Origin: G965197555 sp965197555
GTDB taxonomy: Bacteria > Chloroflexota > Dehalococcoidia > Lucifugimonadales > UBA3495
Assembly: GCA_965197555.1 (NCBI GenBank)
Contig: OZ240213.1
Coordinates: forward strand, 1 to 64,000
Reading direction: 5' to 3'
Length of the DNA: 64,000 nucleotides
How positions within the stretch are numbered: position 1 is the stretch's first letter; every line of letters starts with the position of its first letter. The notes under the pieces are model-generated. The model saw nothing but the letters and a program-made list of their open reading frames with translations. It was not told where the DNA came from and made no database searches. Below are positions 50,748-59,705 of this stretch, in pieces. A program made the position numbers and the translations under genes.

Positions 50748-53435
50748 TTAGGCCGAGCGGAGAGACTCGGGATCGACCTCGGCGAGCTGCAGTTGGTGTG
50801 CGCCGAGACCCTCGAAGAGTTGCTCGCGACAGGTGAAAACCAGGATTTGTACGCGCCGTGCGGCGTGCGAGAGGATATCGAACATCAGCCGCATCCGCTG
50901 GTCGTCGGAAAACACTAGCGCATCGTCCAGGACCACGGCGGCGGGTGCGCCTTGGTCAATCAGCATTTCGGCGAAGGCCAGGCGAACGAGGACGGCGATC
51001 TGCTCCTGGGTACCCATGCTCAGATGATCGAAACTTTCCTCGTATCCCGCGTGGCGGGACATCCCTGTGATGTACATGTCCTCGCCTATGTTGATTTCAG
51101 CGTCAGGGAAGAGCATTTGGAGGTACGGATGGATGCGATTGACGACTGGGGCGACGTAGCGTTCTTTGGCATTGCTCTCGGCTGTGCGAAGCGTCTCGGC
51201 CAGGAGGTCAAGGACATCGACTTCGCGTTCAAAACGGTCGCGTCGCAGTGTCGCCTGTTCAAGTTCATGCTGCGTGTGTTCGATGGCTTCGTCGATGCCG
51301 GCACTATCGTGAGCTTCGATGCGCTCACTCAGGCGGACGCTCTCGATTCTTAGATTGACGCGGTCGCTTTCGCGTTTTTCAATCGCCGCCTGGAGTCGTG
51401 AGATGCGGGCTTCCAGCTGCGTCCTGGCACCGGCCGGTCGCTCCGCCTCCAGCGAAGAGACGGTTTGTTTCTGTTCCGTCACGGCCTGCGATGCTGTTTC
51501 GTGCGCTTCTGCGAGTTGCTGATCGGGTACGCCTTCGGCGTCGCTCCGGAGCTGTTCACCCCGCCTTTCAACCACCTCGGTCTGACTATCCACGGCGTTT
51601 TGCAGTGTGCGCACTTCCACCTCGAGGTCTGTGACGGCTCGCGCCCTCTCATCCACAGCCTCGCGAGCGACCCGTTCCTCGCCTCTTGCCTTCTGCAGTT
51701 CTGCCTGAGCGGATTCCAGGGCGGCCTCTGCTTGCTCTTTTTCCGGCGTATCCTCGTCCGCCGGCAGCCCCTCCAGTGTGCGGCGCAACTCGTCGATTCG
51801 GGGTTGAAGTGTCGCTGCGCCGTCGTCCGGCGCGATTCGTTCCAGTTCCTGTTGGGCCGCGTCGGCGATGACTTCGAGGTCACGCCGTTGGTCACGCAGG
51901 ATCTGTGCTTCGGCAAGCGTTTTCGCCTCGACTTCGCCGAGTGCGGCCTCCAGCTCTGCTTTGGCTTCCCTTTCCGCGCGCAAGAGCTGGTCACGGTCGG
52001 CGACGGCCGGCTCGATTAGAATCCTTCCCCGCCTGGGGATGGCGATGCTGACCGGCTCCACTGCCTCGACCGTCCTGGGCGGGTCCGTCAACGGAACGCC
52101 GTCGACCTCAATGCCGTTAAGACGGTCGCTTCGGATGTCAAAGGTGACGCGCGTTGCCGCCACGCTGAGCCGTGCGTTTGCCTGTTCGCCTGCTTCCGTG
52201 GCTTGGCGTATCCGTTGCAGCGATTCGTCCGTGACCTTGATTTGTTCGGCTTGCCGCCGGGAATCAGTAAGTCGTTCCTGCGCAGCCTCGACAGCACTCT
52301 GTTGGCGGAGCAGGTCGTTCAACTCTGTGGAGCGAGTGATTCGATCCAGGGTACGGCGCCATCTTGCCTCTGACTGTGTCGCTACTTCAACGGCCGCTTC
52401 TGCGTCCGTCGCAGCCTGCCGGAGTTCATCAAGTGCGACCGACGATTCTTGCTGATGCTTTTGGAGTCCCTCCAGCCGCTCGGTGTCCTGCTTCAGCTTT
52501 TCCTGATCCGTCTTGAGCTCTGCTCTCCGGGATGCGCGCTCGGTTTGGGCGCGTTCCGCTTGCTCCAACTGCCTCTGCCGGTTCTGGAGTTCGCTGTGGG
52601 CGGCTTCGAGTTGCAGGTCGTGGCGCATCACCTCGTCAAGCTGCTCCCGAGCCTCCGTAAGCTCTTTCTGATCGATGCGATCCTGGCTGCCGTTCTCCAG
52701 CCGCTCAAGCCGTTCCGTCGTCGCGGCCAGCTGCTCGAGCGTTTCCGACATCTCCGACTTCTGCTGCTGTTGCGTGCTGAGACGTTGTTCGAGCTCGCTG
52801 ACGTCATCAAGCGCGTCCTTGTATGGCCCGCGCGGCTGACGCCAGGCCGGAGTCACCAGTTCCCCCTGCTGCTGTTGTATGACCTGAGGCAGCTCTCTGC
52901 CACGGCGGCCTCCGAGGACGGTCCCTACCTCCGACTCCAGTCCTGCGCTGAGACTTGCCAGTGCTGAAGCGGGGAGATCCGGTCTGCCGAATGACTGTCC
53001 CTGCAGAACCCACAGGACGCCCCACATGCCAAGCGATTCCGAAGTTGCGCCGCGGTAGCCTGCCTCGGTGTAACCCAGCAGGTTGCGCAATTCATTCTCG
53101 GCAGCGTCCGATTCGAGCAGTGTTCCATCAGGACACCGCAGCCGCGCAAAGGGGTTCTTGACGAAGCGCTTGGTCAGCGTGTACTCAGCGCCGCCGATTT
53201 CAAAAACCAGTTCAACGACCGGCGCGGCGCCGCTTCGAGCGTTTTGCAGTGCCACGATTGGATGCGCCCTGGAGCCGTGGCGCTCGAACAGCACTGCTCG
53301 AAGCGCATCCAACAGGGTCGACTTACCGAGCTCGTTCGGCCCAACGACCAGATTGAGCCCATCGCTGAGCTCGCCCAACTGCGTCGGCACGGTGAAGCGC
53401 TTCAACTGGTTGACTGAGAGCTTTCGCAGCTTCAT
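50748..53435 (-). CDS. Rad50/YhaN-like SMC ATPase
   Basis: A protein of 895 residues. Walker A LVVGPNELGKSTLLDALR lies near residue 30. There are long coiled coils between about 190 and 700 with a short globular part in the middle, and at the end the signature LSMGTQEQIAVLVRLAF and Walker B AAVVLDDALVFSDDQR. This is an ABC/SMC ATPase of the Rad50/SbcC/YhaN kind. No CxxC zinc hook is obvious in the coil. The ATG overlaps the stop of the Mre11-like gene (ATGA). The pair would form an end-processing nuclease complex; here it sits between att-like sites ii and iii and is treated as a defence candidate. Confidence 0.88.
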   Translation of the reverse strand: MKLRKLSVNQLKRFTVPTQLGELSDGLNLVVGPNELGKSTLLDALRAVLFERHGSRAHPIVALQNARSGAAPVVELVFEIGGAEYTLTKRFVKNPFARLRCPDGTLLESDAAENELRNLLGYTEAGYRGATSESLGMWGVLWVLQGQSFGRPDLPASALASLSAGLESEVGTVLGGRRGRELPQVIQQQQGELVTPAWRQPRGPYKDALDDVSELEQRLSTQQQQKSEMSETLEQLAATTERLERLENGSQDRIDQKELTEAREQLDEVMRHDLQLEAAHSELQNRQRQLEQAERAQTERASRRAELKTDQEKLKQDTERLEGLQKHQQESSVALDELRQAATDAEAAVEVATQSEARWRRTLDRITRSTELNDLLRQQSAVEAAQERLTDSRRQAEQIKVTDESLQRIRQATEAGEQANARLSVAATRVTFDIRSDRLNGIEVDGVPLTDPPRTVEAVEPVSIAIPRRGRILIEPAVADRDQLLRAEREAKAELEAALGEVEAKTLAEAQILRDQRRDLEVIADAAQQELERIAPDDGAATLQPRIDELRRTLEGLPADEDTPEKEQAEAALESAQAELQKARGEERVAREAVDERARAVTDLEVEVRTLQNAVDSQTEVVERRGEQLRSDAEGVPDQQLAEAHETASQAVTEQKQTVSSLEAERPAGARTQLEARISRLQAAIEKRESDRVNLRIESVRLSERIEAHDSAGIDEAIEHTQHELEQATLRRDRFEREVDVLDLLAETLRTAESNAKERYVAPVVNRIHPYLQMLFPDAEINIGEDMYITGMSRHAGYEESFDHLSMGTQEQIAVLVRLAFAEMLIDQGAPAAVVLDDALVFSDDQRMRLMFDILSHAARRVQILVFTCREQLFEGLGAHQLQLAEVDPESLRSA

Positions 53436-54571
53436 CGTTGCCCCGACTCGAGCTTCTTGTGTTCGATGTAGAGTCGGTGAAGAGCGGCGCGGGCGAGTTC
53501 GGCATCACTCCCTCCTGCCTCTACCATCCCGCGAAGCCTGTCAGCAGCGGCGCGCACAATTCCGCCTGGATCAATACTGTCAAAGTCGTCGTCGGTGGGT
53601 TCGGGAAACATATGCTCGCGGTCAATCCGAAGATGAAAGAGCGCGGCGGCCGCCCCCTCGAGGATCCGTTCCTCGAAGTGCTGCAAGTCAGCCAGCGAGA
53701 GGGCTCCCGAGAGTTTCAGATCAACCAGAGTGTGGTTGAGGTCGCCGTTCAGGTTCCGCAGTTTGTGTTCGAGCAGATCCACGTCTTCCGGACTCTCCAC
53801 GCGATCGTCGAGCGATTCCCAGCGGTATTGACCTGTCGAGAGTGGAGTTACCTGTGGCAACTCATTCGGGCCGTCGATTTCTACCAGCAGGACCGTGCCC
53901 CTGCCACGAGTCTGAAACGAGTCCGTCTCGGGGGTGCCGCTGTACCAGCAGCGCTCGTTTACCTGAAGCTCTCCGTGCCAATCGCCCAGCGCCAAGTAGT
54001 CGAGTCGAGCGAGCTCCGGTCGCGCGGGGTCGATGAGGTTGGCTCGCTGTTCCTCATTCGTAACAAAGCCATGGACGGCGCCATGAGCCAGGCCGATGCG
54101 GATCAAGTGGGCGTCGCTGGCCTGGTCGTCCATCCAGGCGGTCGGGTCATGGAGGGTGCGACGATGTTGGAGCGGAGCCGGAAGCAGCACAGCGGTATCT
54201 TGCTCGATGACGGTGACGGCAGATTCGGTATGCAGGTGGATGTTGTCAGGTAGGCCACGCCTTTTGAGCTGGTCCCACAGTCCATTGGGTTGGTAGGGAT
54301 CATGGTTTCCCGGCAAAAGATGCCAATGCACCGAGGAGCAAGCACGCATTCGCTCGACTACCTGGTTCCGCGTGTGGGGAGAGGGAGTTGCGTGGTCGTA
54401 AACGTCGCCCGCAACCAATACATGGCTCACGTCGTGCTCGTCAGCGAGTTTGCCGATGCACGTGATCGCCTCCAGTCGTGCCAACTGGAGGCCACCCATC
54501 TCCGCACCATCAACGAAGCGGAAAACTTTGCCAATCTGCCAGTCGGCGGAATGAATGAATCGGAATGCCAT
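53432..54571 (-). CDS. Mre11/SbcD-like metallophosphoesterase
   Basis: A protein of 379 residues. Phosphoesterase motifs are present in order: FIHSADWQIGK (D and H), VLVAGDVYDH, LLPGNHDPYQ, and later DYLALGDWHGEL. The C-terminal part is helical and includes a segment that may bind the Rad50-like coil. Mre11 family members cut DNA at ends and hairpins with an SMC ATPase. It is shorter than typical SbcD and lies upstream of the partner gene in the usual order. Candidate for module 2 of the array. Confidence 0.88.
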   Translation of the reverse strand: MAFRFIHSADWQIGKVFRFVDGAEMGGLQLARLEAITCIGKLADEHDVSHVLVAGDVYDHATPSPHTRNQVVERMRACSSVHWHLLPGNHDPYQPNGLWDQLKRRGLPDNIHLHTESAVTVIEQDTAVLLPAPLQHRRTLHDPTAWMDDQASDAHLIRIGLAHGAVHGFVTNEEQRANLIDPARPELARLDYLALGDWHGELQVNERCWYSGTPETDSFQTRGRGTVLLVEIDGPNELPQVTPLSTGQYRWESLDDRVESPEDVDLLEHKLRNLNGDLNHTLVDLKLSGALSLADLQHFEERILEGAAAALFHLRIDREHMFPEPTDDDFDSIDPGGIVRAAADRLRGMVEAGGSDAELARAALHRLYIEHKKLESGQR

Positions 54572-55042
54572 TGCCCAGTCGGTCTCCCCTTCGTACGCCG
54601 TGACCGGCGCGCATTCTATGGAATCTGTGTCGCCAGTGCAAGATATATTCGTAGCCCAATTGAAAAGTGGACTATACCTCCACAGGATGCGAACTATCTG
54701 GGGCTTGGCCTGCGATTCCGGTGGAGCTTCACAATACAGCGCCAGCCGGAACTACAGCACGCAGGGTCTTGATTTTGTCTAGTCTTTTGGGGCCTGGGTG
54801 TACCGAATTGCGAACTTTTCGGTGGGAGGTCCAGATTTAACGAGTCCGGTTTGGTGGACCACTCGTAACGCGTATCCCCTGGCGTAATGATCGCGTACTC
54901 CACAGTGAAGAGCGCGAAGGCATTGCCAAGGCAGGTGAAGCCAGCATTCCGGCGAGTAATAAGATGTAGGTCAAGAAACGTAGGGACAGCTCGGCGAATA
55001 GTTAGGAGTGAGCATCTCACTTCAGTAAGGTGCCTGGTCCGC
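54572..55042. other. Gap between defence modules 2 and 3
   Basis: This stretch holds the promoter side of the Mre11-like gene, att-like site iii (54791-54840), and AT-rich sequence after the DUF262 gene. No convincing gene is seen. Confidence 0.4.
54791..54840 (+). repeat. att-like site iii, uninterrupted
   Basis: GGCCTGGGTGTACCGAAT at the left, then TGCGAACTTTTCGGTGGG, then AGGTCCAGATTTAA. It has the perfect inverted repeat ACCGAA/TTCGGT. In the recombinase frame it reads GPGCTELRTFRWEVQI and a stop. Of all the sites it is the closest to site i. Confidence 0.85.
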
Positions 55043-57148
55043 TTACTTCTCCCAACGGTGCTGCACGTACTTCACCGTCTCATCTACCGGCAGGGCATGA
55101 GTAAGGTTACCGTTGCGCAAGTAGAAAAATGCCTGATTGGAGTCCTCGACGTAGACCGGCTCGTCACTGGGATCCACGGTGACTTGGCAGATATCGTTGC
55201 CATCGATCTCGTGGAAATTGACAGTCAGGTAGGAAGCTGATATCGCCTCGCCCAAGTCCCTTGAGACAATCTGCCGGAGGTGCAATTCGAACCGATCGCG
55301 GCCTTGGCCATTCAGACTGCCGTAGTCACTGGCTAGTCCGACGACACCGCCGCTATCATCAACACCGATTAGGAGCGTGCCACCCTCCGCATTCAAAAAC
55401 CCCGCCAGAGTCTTAACTATAACGCCTTCGAGTGCTTTGTTGACTTTTTCTTCACTTATGTCCCAACGTAGGCTCGACTTAAACTCGAGCTTTTGGTTCT
55501 CACCGCCAACGATGAGGTGGCGTACGTTATGCTCGTCCATGTCGTTGGGCTCCATCTCGGGAATCCAACTCTCGATGAACTCATTCATTGCCTTCGCTAG
55601 CAGGCGTCGGCGGGCCGTAAGGAAGTCGGGAAAACGATCTGGTACCCAAAGCTCGCGTTCCATCGGCACCGACTGTTCTTGTAGCGCACCAGGCTGATTC
55701 TCGTCGATCTCTCGTAGGTATTCGGCAGGCGACGACCTGCGGTGCGCCAACGATGGTTTCTGCCCAAGGATGGCCCGGTTTGCGATCGTGTTGCTCAGGG
55801 TTTGGTCTGTTATCCCAGCGGGTTTGAGCACACTCTTCGAGAATATGAAGTGGTGCTCGCTACCACGGCTCTTTCCAACCGCAGAATCGTAAATTCCCGT
55901 GCCGGTAAACCAATCTCGTGCGCCTCGAGACCGTGCCACGACTCGACTGAGGAACGCGACCGCTGAGTTGATGCGCGCTCCTAAAAGGTCGCCTTCCTCT
56001 AGGGCGACGCGGCCACGCTCTCGCAGGATCGCTTGTTCCAACTCGGGGGTAGGATCAAGGTCACTACCGGACACTAGCGCCACATCTTGTTGGAGTTTGG
56101 TTTCGGATGAGCCAGAGTAGCGTCCCCACAACTCTGCCAAGTAGAGCCAACGGATGAATCTACGCTTGGTGGTGTCGCTTGGGAACGTCCCGCCATGTCG
56201 GGCAAGGAAGATCGTGACTGGCACGAGCACATTTTCGGTCGGTAGGTCAGACAGATCGCCGATGAAGGCCTCGTGACATAGAACCCCAATTAGGTGCTCG
56301 AACGCTGGCTGCATCTTCTTCCACGCGCTCTTTAGATCTTCAGCTGGCGTTCTCATGAATGTGCCCTCGAGCACAATCGATCCTGTAGCCACTCCTGCCA
56401 TACACCGGACGAGGAAGCTGAGTTCGACCGGAAAGCCAAGGGTTCCCATTTTCACACTGAAGGCACGCAACTCCGCCCTGGCCTCTGGCCAAATGCTGCA
56501 GACGTGCGCAAGCCCGAGATCTGCCTTTGTTAATGGCGTTCCTTGGCTGTTGACCCTATCGAAGATTTCCACCACTTGATCAACGCTGAATTCATCTCCG
56601 GAAACCTGATCGACCGTGTAGGTGTAGTGGCGAACCGCGTCCAGACGGCTCAGACGGGCGAGATTCTGCTGGATGATGGTGCGTTGGTCCTCGTCTAGTT
56701 GGTCTATTTTTTCCAACAACGTCGTGAGTCCTTCTCGGAGAAACTCGTGGACGCTGATCCAAGCGGGGTTGTTCTCCATTCGCGACTTCTGATAGAAACG
56801 GAATTCCTCTGTTTGCATGTTGAAGTGCAGGTCGAAAAAGAGAGACTCGCCTTCGTAGAACAGTGGTGCTTCACCTATGAACAGAACGTAAAGAGTCGTG
56901 AGACGTTGTTGCCCATCGAGCAACAGCAGGGAGTGGCCGTTGAGTGCCGACGGAGCACCGCGAACTAATGATGGCTTATAGGTGCGCCACGTCAGCAGGT
57001 GACCTGTGGGGTGCTTCCGGTAGAGAGACTGCATGAGTGCCCGTACTTGGTCTCGGTTCCAGACGTACCCGCGCTGAAACTCAGGGAGTAGAATTTCTCC
57101 ATGACCGATCTGGCCCAGCAGGTCCTGAATCGACTTCACTTCATGCAT
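55043..57148 (-). CDS. DUF262 protein fused to an AlbA_2 domain
   Basis: A protein of 701 residues. The N-terminal half is DUF262 (GmrS/ParB-like): LLPEFQRGYVWNRDQVRALM, LLLLDGQQRLTTLYVL, VEIFDRVNSQGTPLTKADL. A helical middle part includes EHHFIFSKSVLK, which recalls the HNH-like DUF1524 region. The C-terminus (from about 565) is an AlbA_2/Schlafen-like domain: EFKSSLRWDI, VKTLAGFLNAEGGTLLIGVDD. DUF262 proteins act in GmrSD-like systems against modified phage DNA. The fusion in one chain is notable. The ATG 57148 (GAGG upstream) is chosen over a GTG six bases earlier. It is the only gene between sites iii and iv. Confidence 0.86.
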   Translation of the reverse strand: MHEVKSIQDLLGQIGHGEILLPEFQRGYVWNRDQVRALMQSLYRKHPTGHLLTWRTYKPSLVRGAPSALNGHSLLLLDGQQRLTTLYVLFIGEAPLFYEGESLFFDLHFNMQTEEFRFYQKSRMENNPAWISVHEFLREGLTTLLEKIDQLDEDQRTIIQQNLARLSRLDAVRHYTYTVDQVSGDEFSVDQVVEIFDRVNSQGTPLTKADLGLAHVCSIWPEARAELRAFSVKMGTLGFPVELSFLVRCMAGVATGSIVLEGTFMRTPAEDLKSAWKKMQPAFEHLIGVLCHEAFIGDLSDLPTENVLVPVTIFLARHGGTFPSDTTKRRFIRWLYLAELWGRYSGSSETKLQQDVALVSGSDLDPTPELEQAILRERGRVALEEGDLLGARINSAVAFLSRVVARSRGARDWFTGTGIYDSAVGKSRGSEHHFIFSKSVLKPAGITDQTLSNTIANRAILGQKPSLAHRRSSPAEYLREIDENQPGALQEQSVPMERELWVPDRFPDFLTARRRLLAKAMNEFIESWIPEMEPNDMDEHNVRHLIVGGENQKLEFKSSLRWDISEEKVNKALEGVIVKTLAGFLNAEGGTLLIGVDDSGGVVGLASDYGSLNGQGRDRFELHLRQIVSRDLGEAISASYLTVNFHEIDGNDICQVTVDPSDEPVYVEDSNQAFFYLRNGNLTHALPVDETVKYVQHRWEK

Positions 57149-57480
57149 TCGCACGCCTCGCGTTGATACTTCCTAACTCTCGCTAGAATGTTGCTTTACG
57201 ACCGCCACGAAACTTTCAACGTCCGTCCGACATCGAATAATAAGGGTAATCATACACCAACTCCTACCCAAACCTCACTCGAAAGATGCCTCGCAAGGTG
57301 ATCTGCTACTCGGAAACTGGTCCAGCCGGGATGCGAGTTTGGTGGGATGATCTAAACCGACAAGTTAGGAGGATCGTCACAAGAAGAAGTCCCGGTACAC
57401 GCCAAGGCAGGTGGCCTTCGGTCGGCCCCAATCGGCGACAGTCGTGCTGACCTTCGGACACATTGTCAAGGGAGGCGAAA
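57149..57480. other. Gap between the DUF262 gene and att-like site iv
   Basis: About 330 bases upstream of the DUF262 gene; its promoter should be here. No gene, terminator or further repeat is recognised. Confidence 0.35.
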
Positions 57481-57533
57481 AGTTATGAATTCAGTACGCC
57501 ATGGCCGAAAAAAGTGGGCCTAAGTGTACCGTA

Positions 57534-59180
57534 TTGAGCCTGTCTCAGAAGTCTGTGAGAAGGCTTGGGTGTAAGCTGTGGTGCAACACCGGTACAGGAG
57601 CGAATCGGATGCCGCTTCGAGATATGGACCGAGAGCAGATGTGGTTGTTGCCGCCGTCCCTAGACGAGTTGTTGCCTCAGGATCATCCAGCGAGGTTTGT
57701 GGCGGAGATCGTAGACGCCTTGAACAAGGAGGACTGGTCAGAGCTTGGGGTGGACATAGAAGGTGACTCGATGGGAGCGCCAGCGTACCATCCCCGTGCA
57801 TTATTGAGCGTATGGCTATACGGGTTCATGACGGGAGTGCGCTCGTGCCGGAAGCTGGAAGTGGCCTGCCGGGACCAGATACCGTACCTGTGGCTGACCG
57901 GGTGGCAGCACCCCGACCACAATACCCTGTGGCGGTTCTACAAAGGGCATCGGCGGTCCATGAGGAAGCTATTCGAGCGAACGGTAAGCACGGCGGTAGC
58001 GATGGAGCTAGTGGATTTGGCGGTCCAGGCGGTGGATGGGACGAAGGTATCCTCCAGCGCCTCGGTAAACAGAAGCTACGATGCTGCGGGACTGAGGGGG
58101 CTGCTGGAGCGTCTGGAGGGGGTGATAGCCGACCTTGAGGCTCAGAACGAGGCGGGAGAAGACGCTGCCGTTACCCGCCTGCCTGAGGAATTGGCCGACA
58201 AGAAGGTACTGAGAGAGCAGGTAAGGCTGGCGATGGCCGACCTCGCCAGTCAGAAACGTCATAGTCGCATCAACCTGACCGATCCAGAGGCCCGGGTGAT
58301 GAAGGGTAGGCATGGTGGAATCGTGGCTGGATACAATGCCCAGGCGATGGTCTCGGCTACGAAGACGGAAGAGGGTACATCCGGCATGTTGGTCACCGCA
58401 GTGGATGTGGTAGATGAAGTCAATGACAACGCCCTGTTGACGCCGATGATGGAGCAGTCGGAGGAGACGACGGGGACGAAGTCGCAGATGACATTGGCCG
58501 ACGCCGGATACTTCGCCGCCAGCCACCTAGCGGAGTGCGACCGTCGTGGTCAGCAGGTGGTGGTCTCTGAGGCACGCCAACGGTTCCTCAAAGACCCATA
58601 TCACAAGGACAGATTCACCTATGACGAGCACAGTGACAGCTTCAGGTGTCCCCAGGGGCAAACGCTCGCGTTCGTCCGCATACAACATGTGAACGGAGTC
58701 CCTTTGCGACTGTACCGGGCTGCAGGTGCTATCTGTCAGGTATGCCCAGCCCTCAGAGCCTGTACCAAAGCCAAGGAGATCGGGCGAAGCCTCGCCATAG
58801 GGCCGCACGATGAAGTGCTACGTCGCCATCGCGCCTGGATGTCCACCGCGGCTGCCAAAGAAGCTCAGAGGTTGAGAAAGCAGCTGGTCGAGCCAGTCTT
58901 CGGAATCATCAAGGAGCAACAGGGTGCACGGAGATTCCTGTTGCGGGGCCTCTCCAACGTGACTGCCGAGTGGACCCTCTTAGTAACCGCCTTCAACTTG
59001 CGCACACTTTGGAGGGTGTGGAGTTCCTCCGTCCATCTTCAGCCCTCCACCTGACGGTCCCTAACCTCGTCCCGTAAAACGTTTCATTAACTGAAGCTAA
59101 TTATCTCTTCACCCCTCTTGTTTGGTCTGACCCGAGAATCTGATCAGACTGACAACAATGGCCTTCTGAGACAGGCTCAA
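57534..59180 (+). mobile_element. IS1182-family insertion sequence, copy 2
   Basis: 1647 bases with the same 18-base terminal inverted repeats as copy 1, in the opposite orientation, and with the same transposase sequence. It is inserted at exactly the corresponding position of the att-like palindrome. Two identical inverted copies 10.5 kb apart could invert or, by transposition, mobilise the defence modules between them. Confidence 0.93.
57609..59054 (+). CDS. IS1182-family transposase, copy 2
   Basis: A protein of 481 residues identical to that of copy 1 as far as I can compare. The start at 57609 has AGGAGCGAATCGG upstream; the ORF is open back into the flank (57501, MAEKSGPKCTV), which shows that the frame of the att-like tail runs into the IS by chance. 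The catalytic DDE regions and the final conserved block are intact. Confidence 0.93.
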   Translation: MPLRDMDREQMWLLPPSLDELLPQDHPARFVAEIVDALNKEDWSELGVDIEGDSMGAPAYHPRALLSVWLYGFMTGVRSCRKLEVACRDQIPYLWLTGWQHPDHNTLWRFYKGHRRSMRKLFERTVSTAVAMELVDLAVQAVDGTKVSSSASVNRSYDAAGLRGLLERLEGVIADLEAQNEAGEDAAVTRLPEELADKKVLREQVRLAMADLASQKRHSRINLTDPEARVMKGRHGGIVAGYNAQAMVSATKTEEGTSGMLVTAVDVVDEVNDNALLTPMMEQSEETTGTKSQMTLADAGYFAASHLAECDRRGQQVVVSEARQRFLKDPYHKDRFTYDEHSDSFRCPQGQTLAFVRIQHVNGVPLRLYRAAGAICQVCPALRACTKAKEIGRSLAIGPHDEVLRRHRAWMSTAAAKEAQRLRKQLVEPVFGIIKEQQGARRFLLRGLSNVTAEWTLLVTAFNLRTLWRVWSSSVHLQPST

Positions 59181-59474
59181 TTGCGAACTTTCCGTTGGGA
59201 GGTCAAGCTGCACAGATAACAAAGGACTCCCACGCACTCGCAAGTTCTGATGGTCTGCCTCTACTATTCAAGGTGCTCCTAACCCGCTCCACTTGGGCGA
59301 CGGCGGCGAGGGAACGGGGCAAATGTTTCCCCCTCATCGCAGCTCCCCTAAGCGCCCAATTCTTTACCTCTCTACGTTTATTTTGAGTGCTCTCCCACTG
59401 TTGACAGTATGCACTACAAACAATACATTTGACACGCTCGCATCTGTCAAGACAAGAGGGAACGAGGTGTCTCA
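59181..59474. other. Gap after IS1182 copy 2
   Basis: It contains the right part of att-like site iv (to about 59215), then sequence without a convincing gene; promoter of the small RHH gene and the methyltransferase is expected. Confidence 0.35.
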
Positions 59475-59636
59475 GTGGTTTCTCAGCGTACCTCCGTCGG
59501 ACCCACCAACATCCGCGGTGTGGACCAACATCTTTGGCGATGGCTCAAGGCCCAGGCCGCACTCGAGGGGAAGACAATCGGTCAGAAACTCAATGAGATT
59601 CTCGCCAGCTACAAGCGCCGGGCAGAATCTTCTTGA
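59475..59636 (+). CDS. Small ribbon-helix-helix protein before the methyltransferase
   Basis: A protein of 53 residues starting at GTG with GAGGTG seven bases upstream. The segment GVDQHLWRWLKAQAALEGKT continuing to IGQKLNEILASYKRR is the two-helix part of a ribbon-helix-helix DNA-binding domain. It ends 70 bases before the methyltransferase gene. Restriction-modification operons often begin with a small regulator that delays the restriction part. Here an RHH protein may play this role, or it may be a lone antitoxin. Confidence 0.62.
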   Translation: MVSQRTSVGPTNIRGVDQHLWRWLKAQAALEGKTIGQKLNEILASYKRRAESS

Positions 59637-59705
59637 GCGATGCAGTTGCCGCGGTAAACACGACCTTATGAGAAGGCTGCTTTCAGATGTCTATCCCTCG
59701 GTAGG

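Larger units (their letters stand above)
57481..59215 (+). repeat. att-like site iv, interrupted by IS1182 copy 2
   Basis: The left part is 57481-57533, the same as the front of site ii apart from single changes and ending GTGTACCGTA. The right part is 59181-59215 (TTGCGAACTTTCCGTTGG, GAGGTCAAGCTGCAC). Without the IS the frame reads GPKCTVLRTFRWEVKLHR then stop. It is the most diverged copy on its right side. Confidence 0.75.

Noticed and set aside
50501..50836. Plus-strand ORF of 111 codons across att-like site ii
   Set aside because: It overlaps the end of the Rad50-like gene, uses a frame different from the conserved tail frame of the site, and has no relatives I can see.
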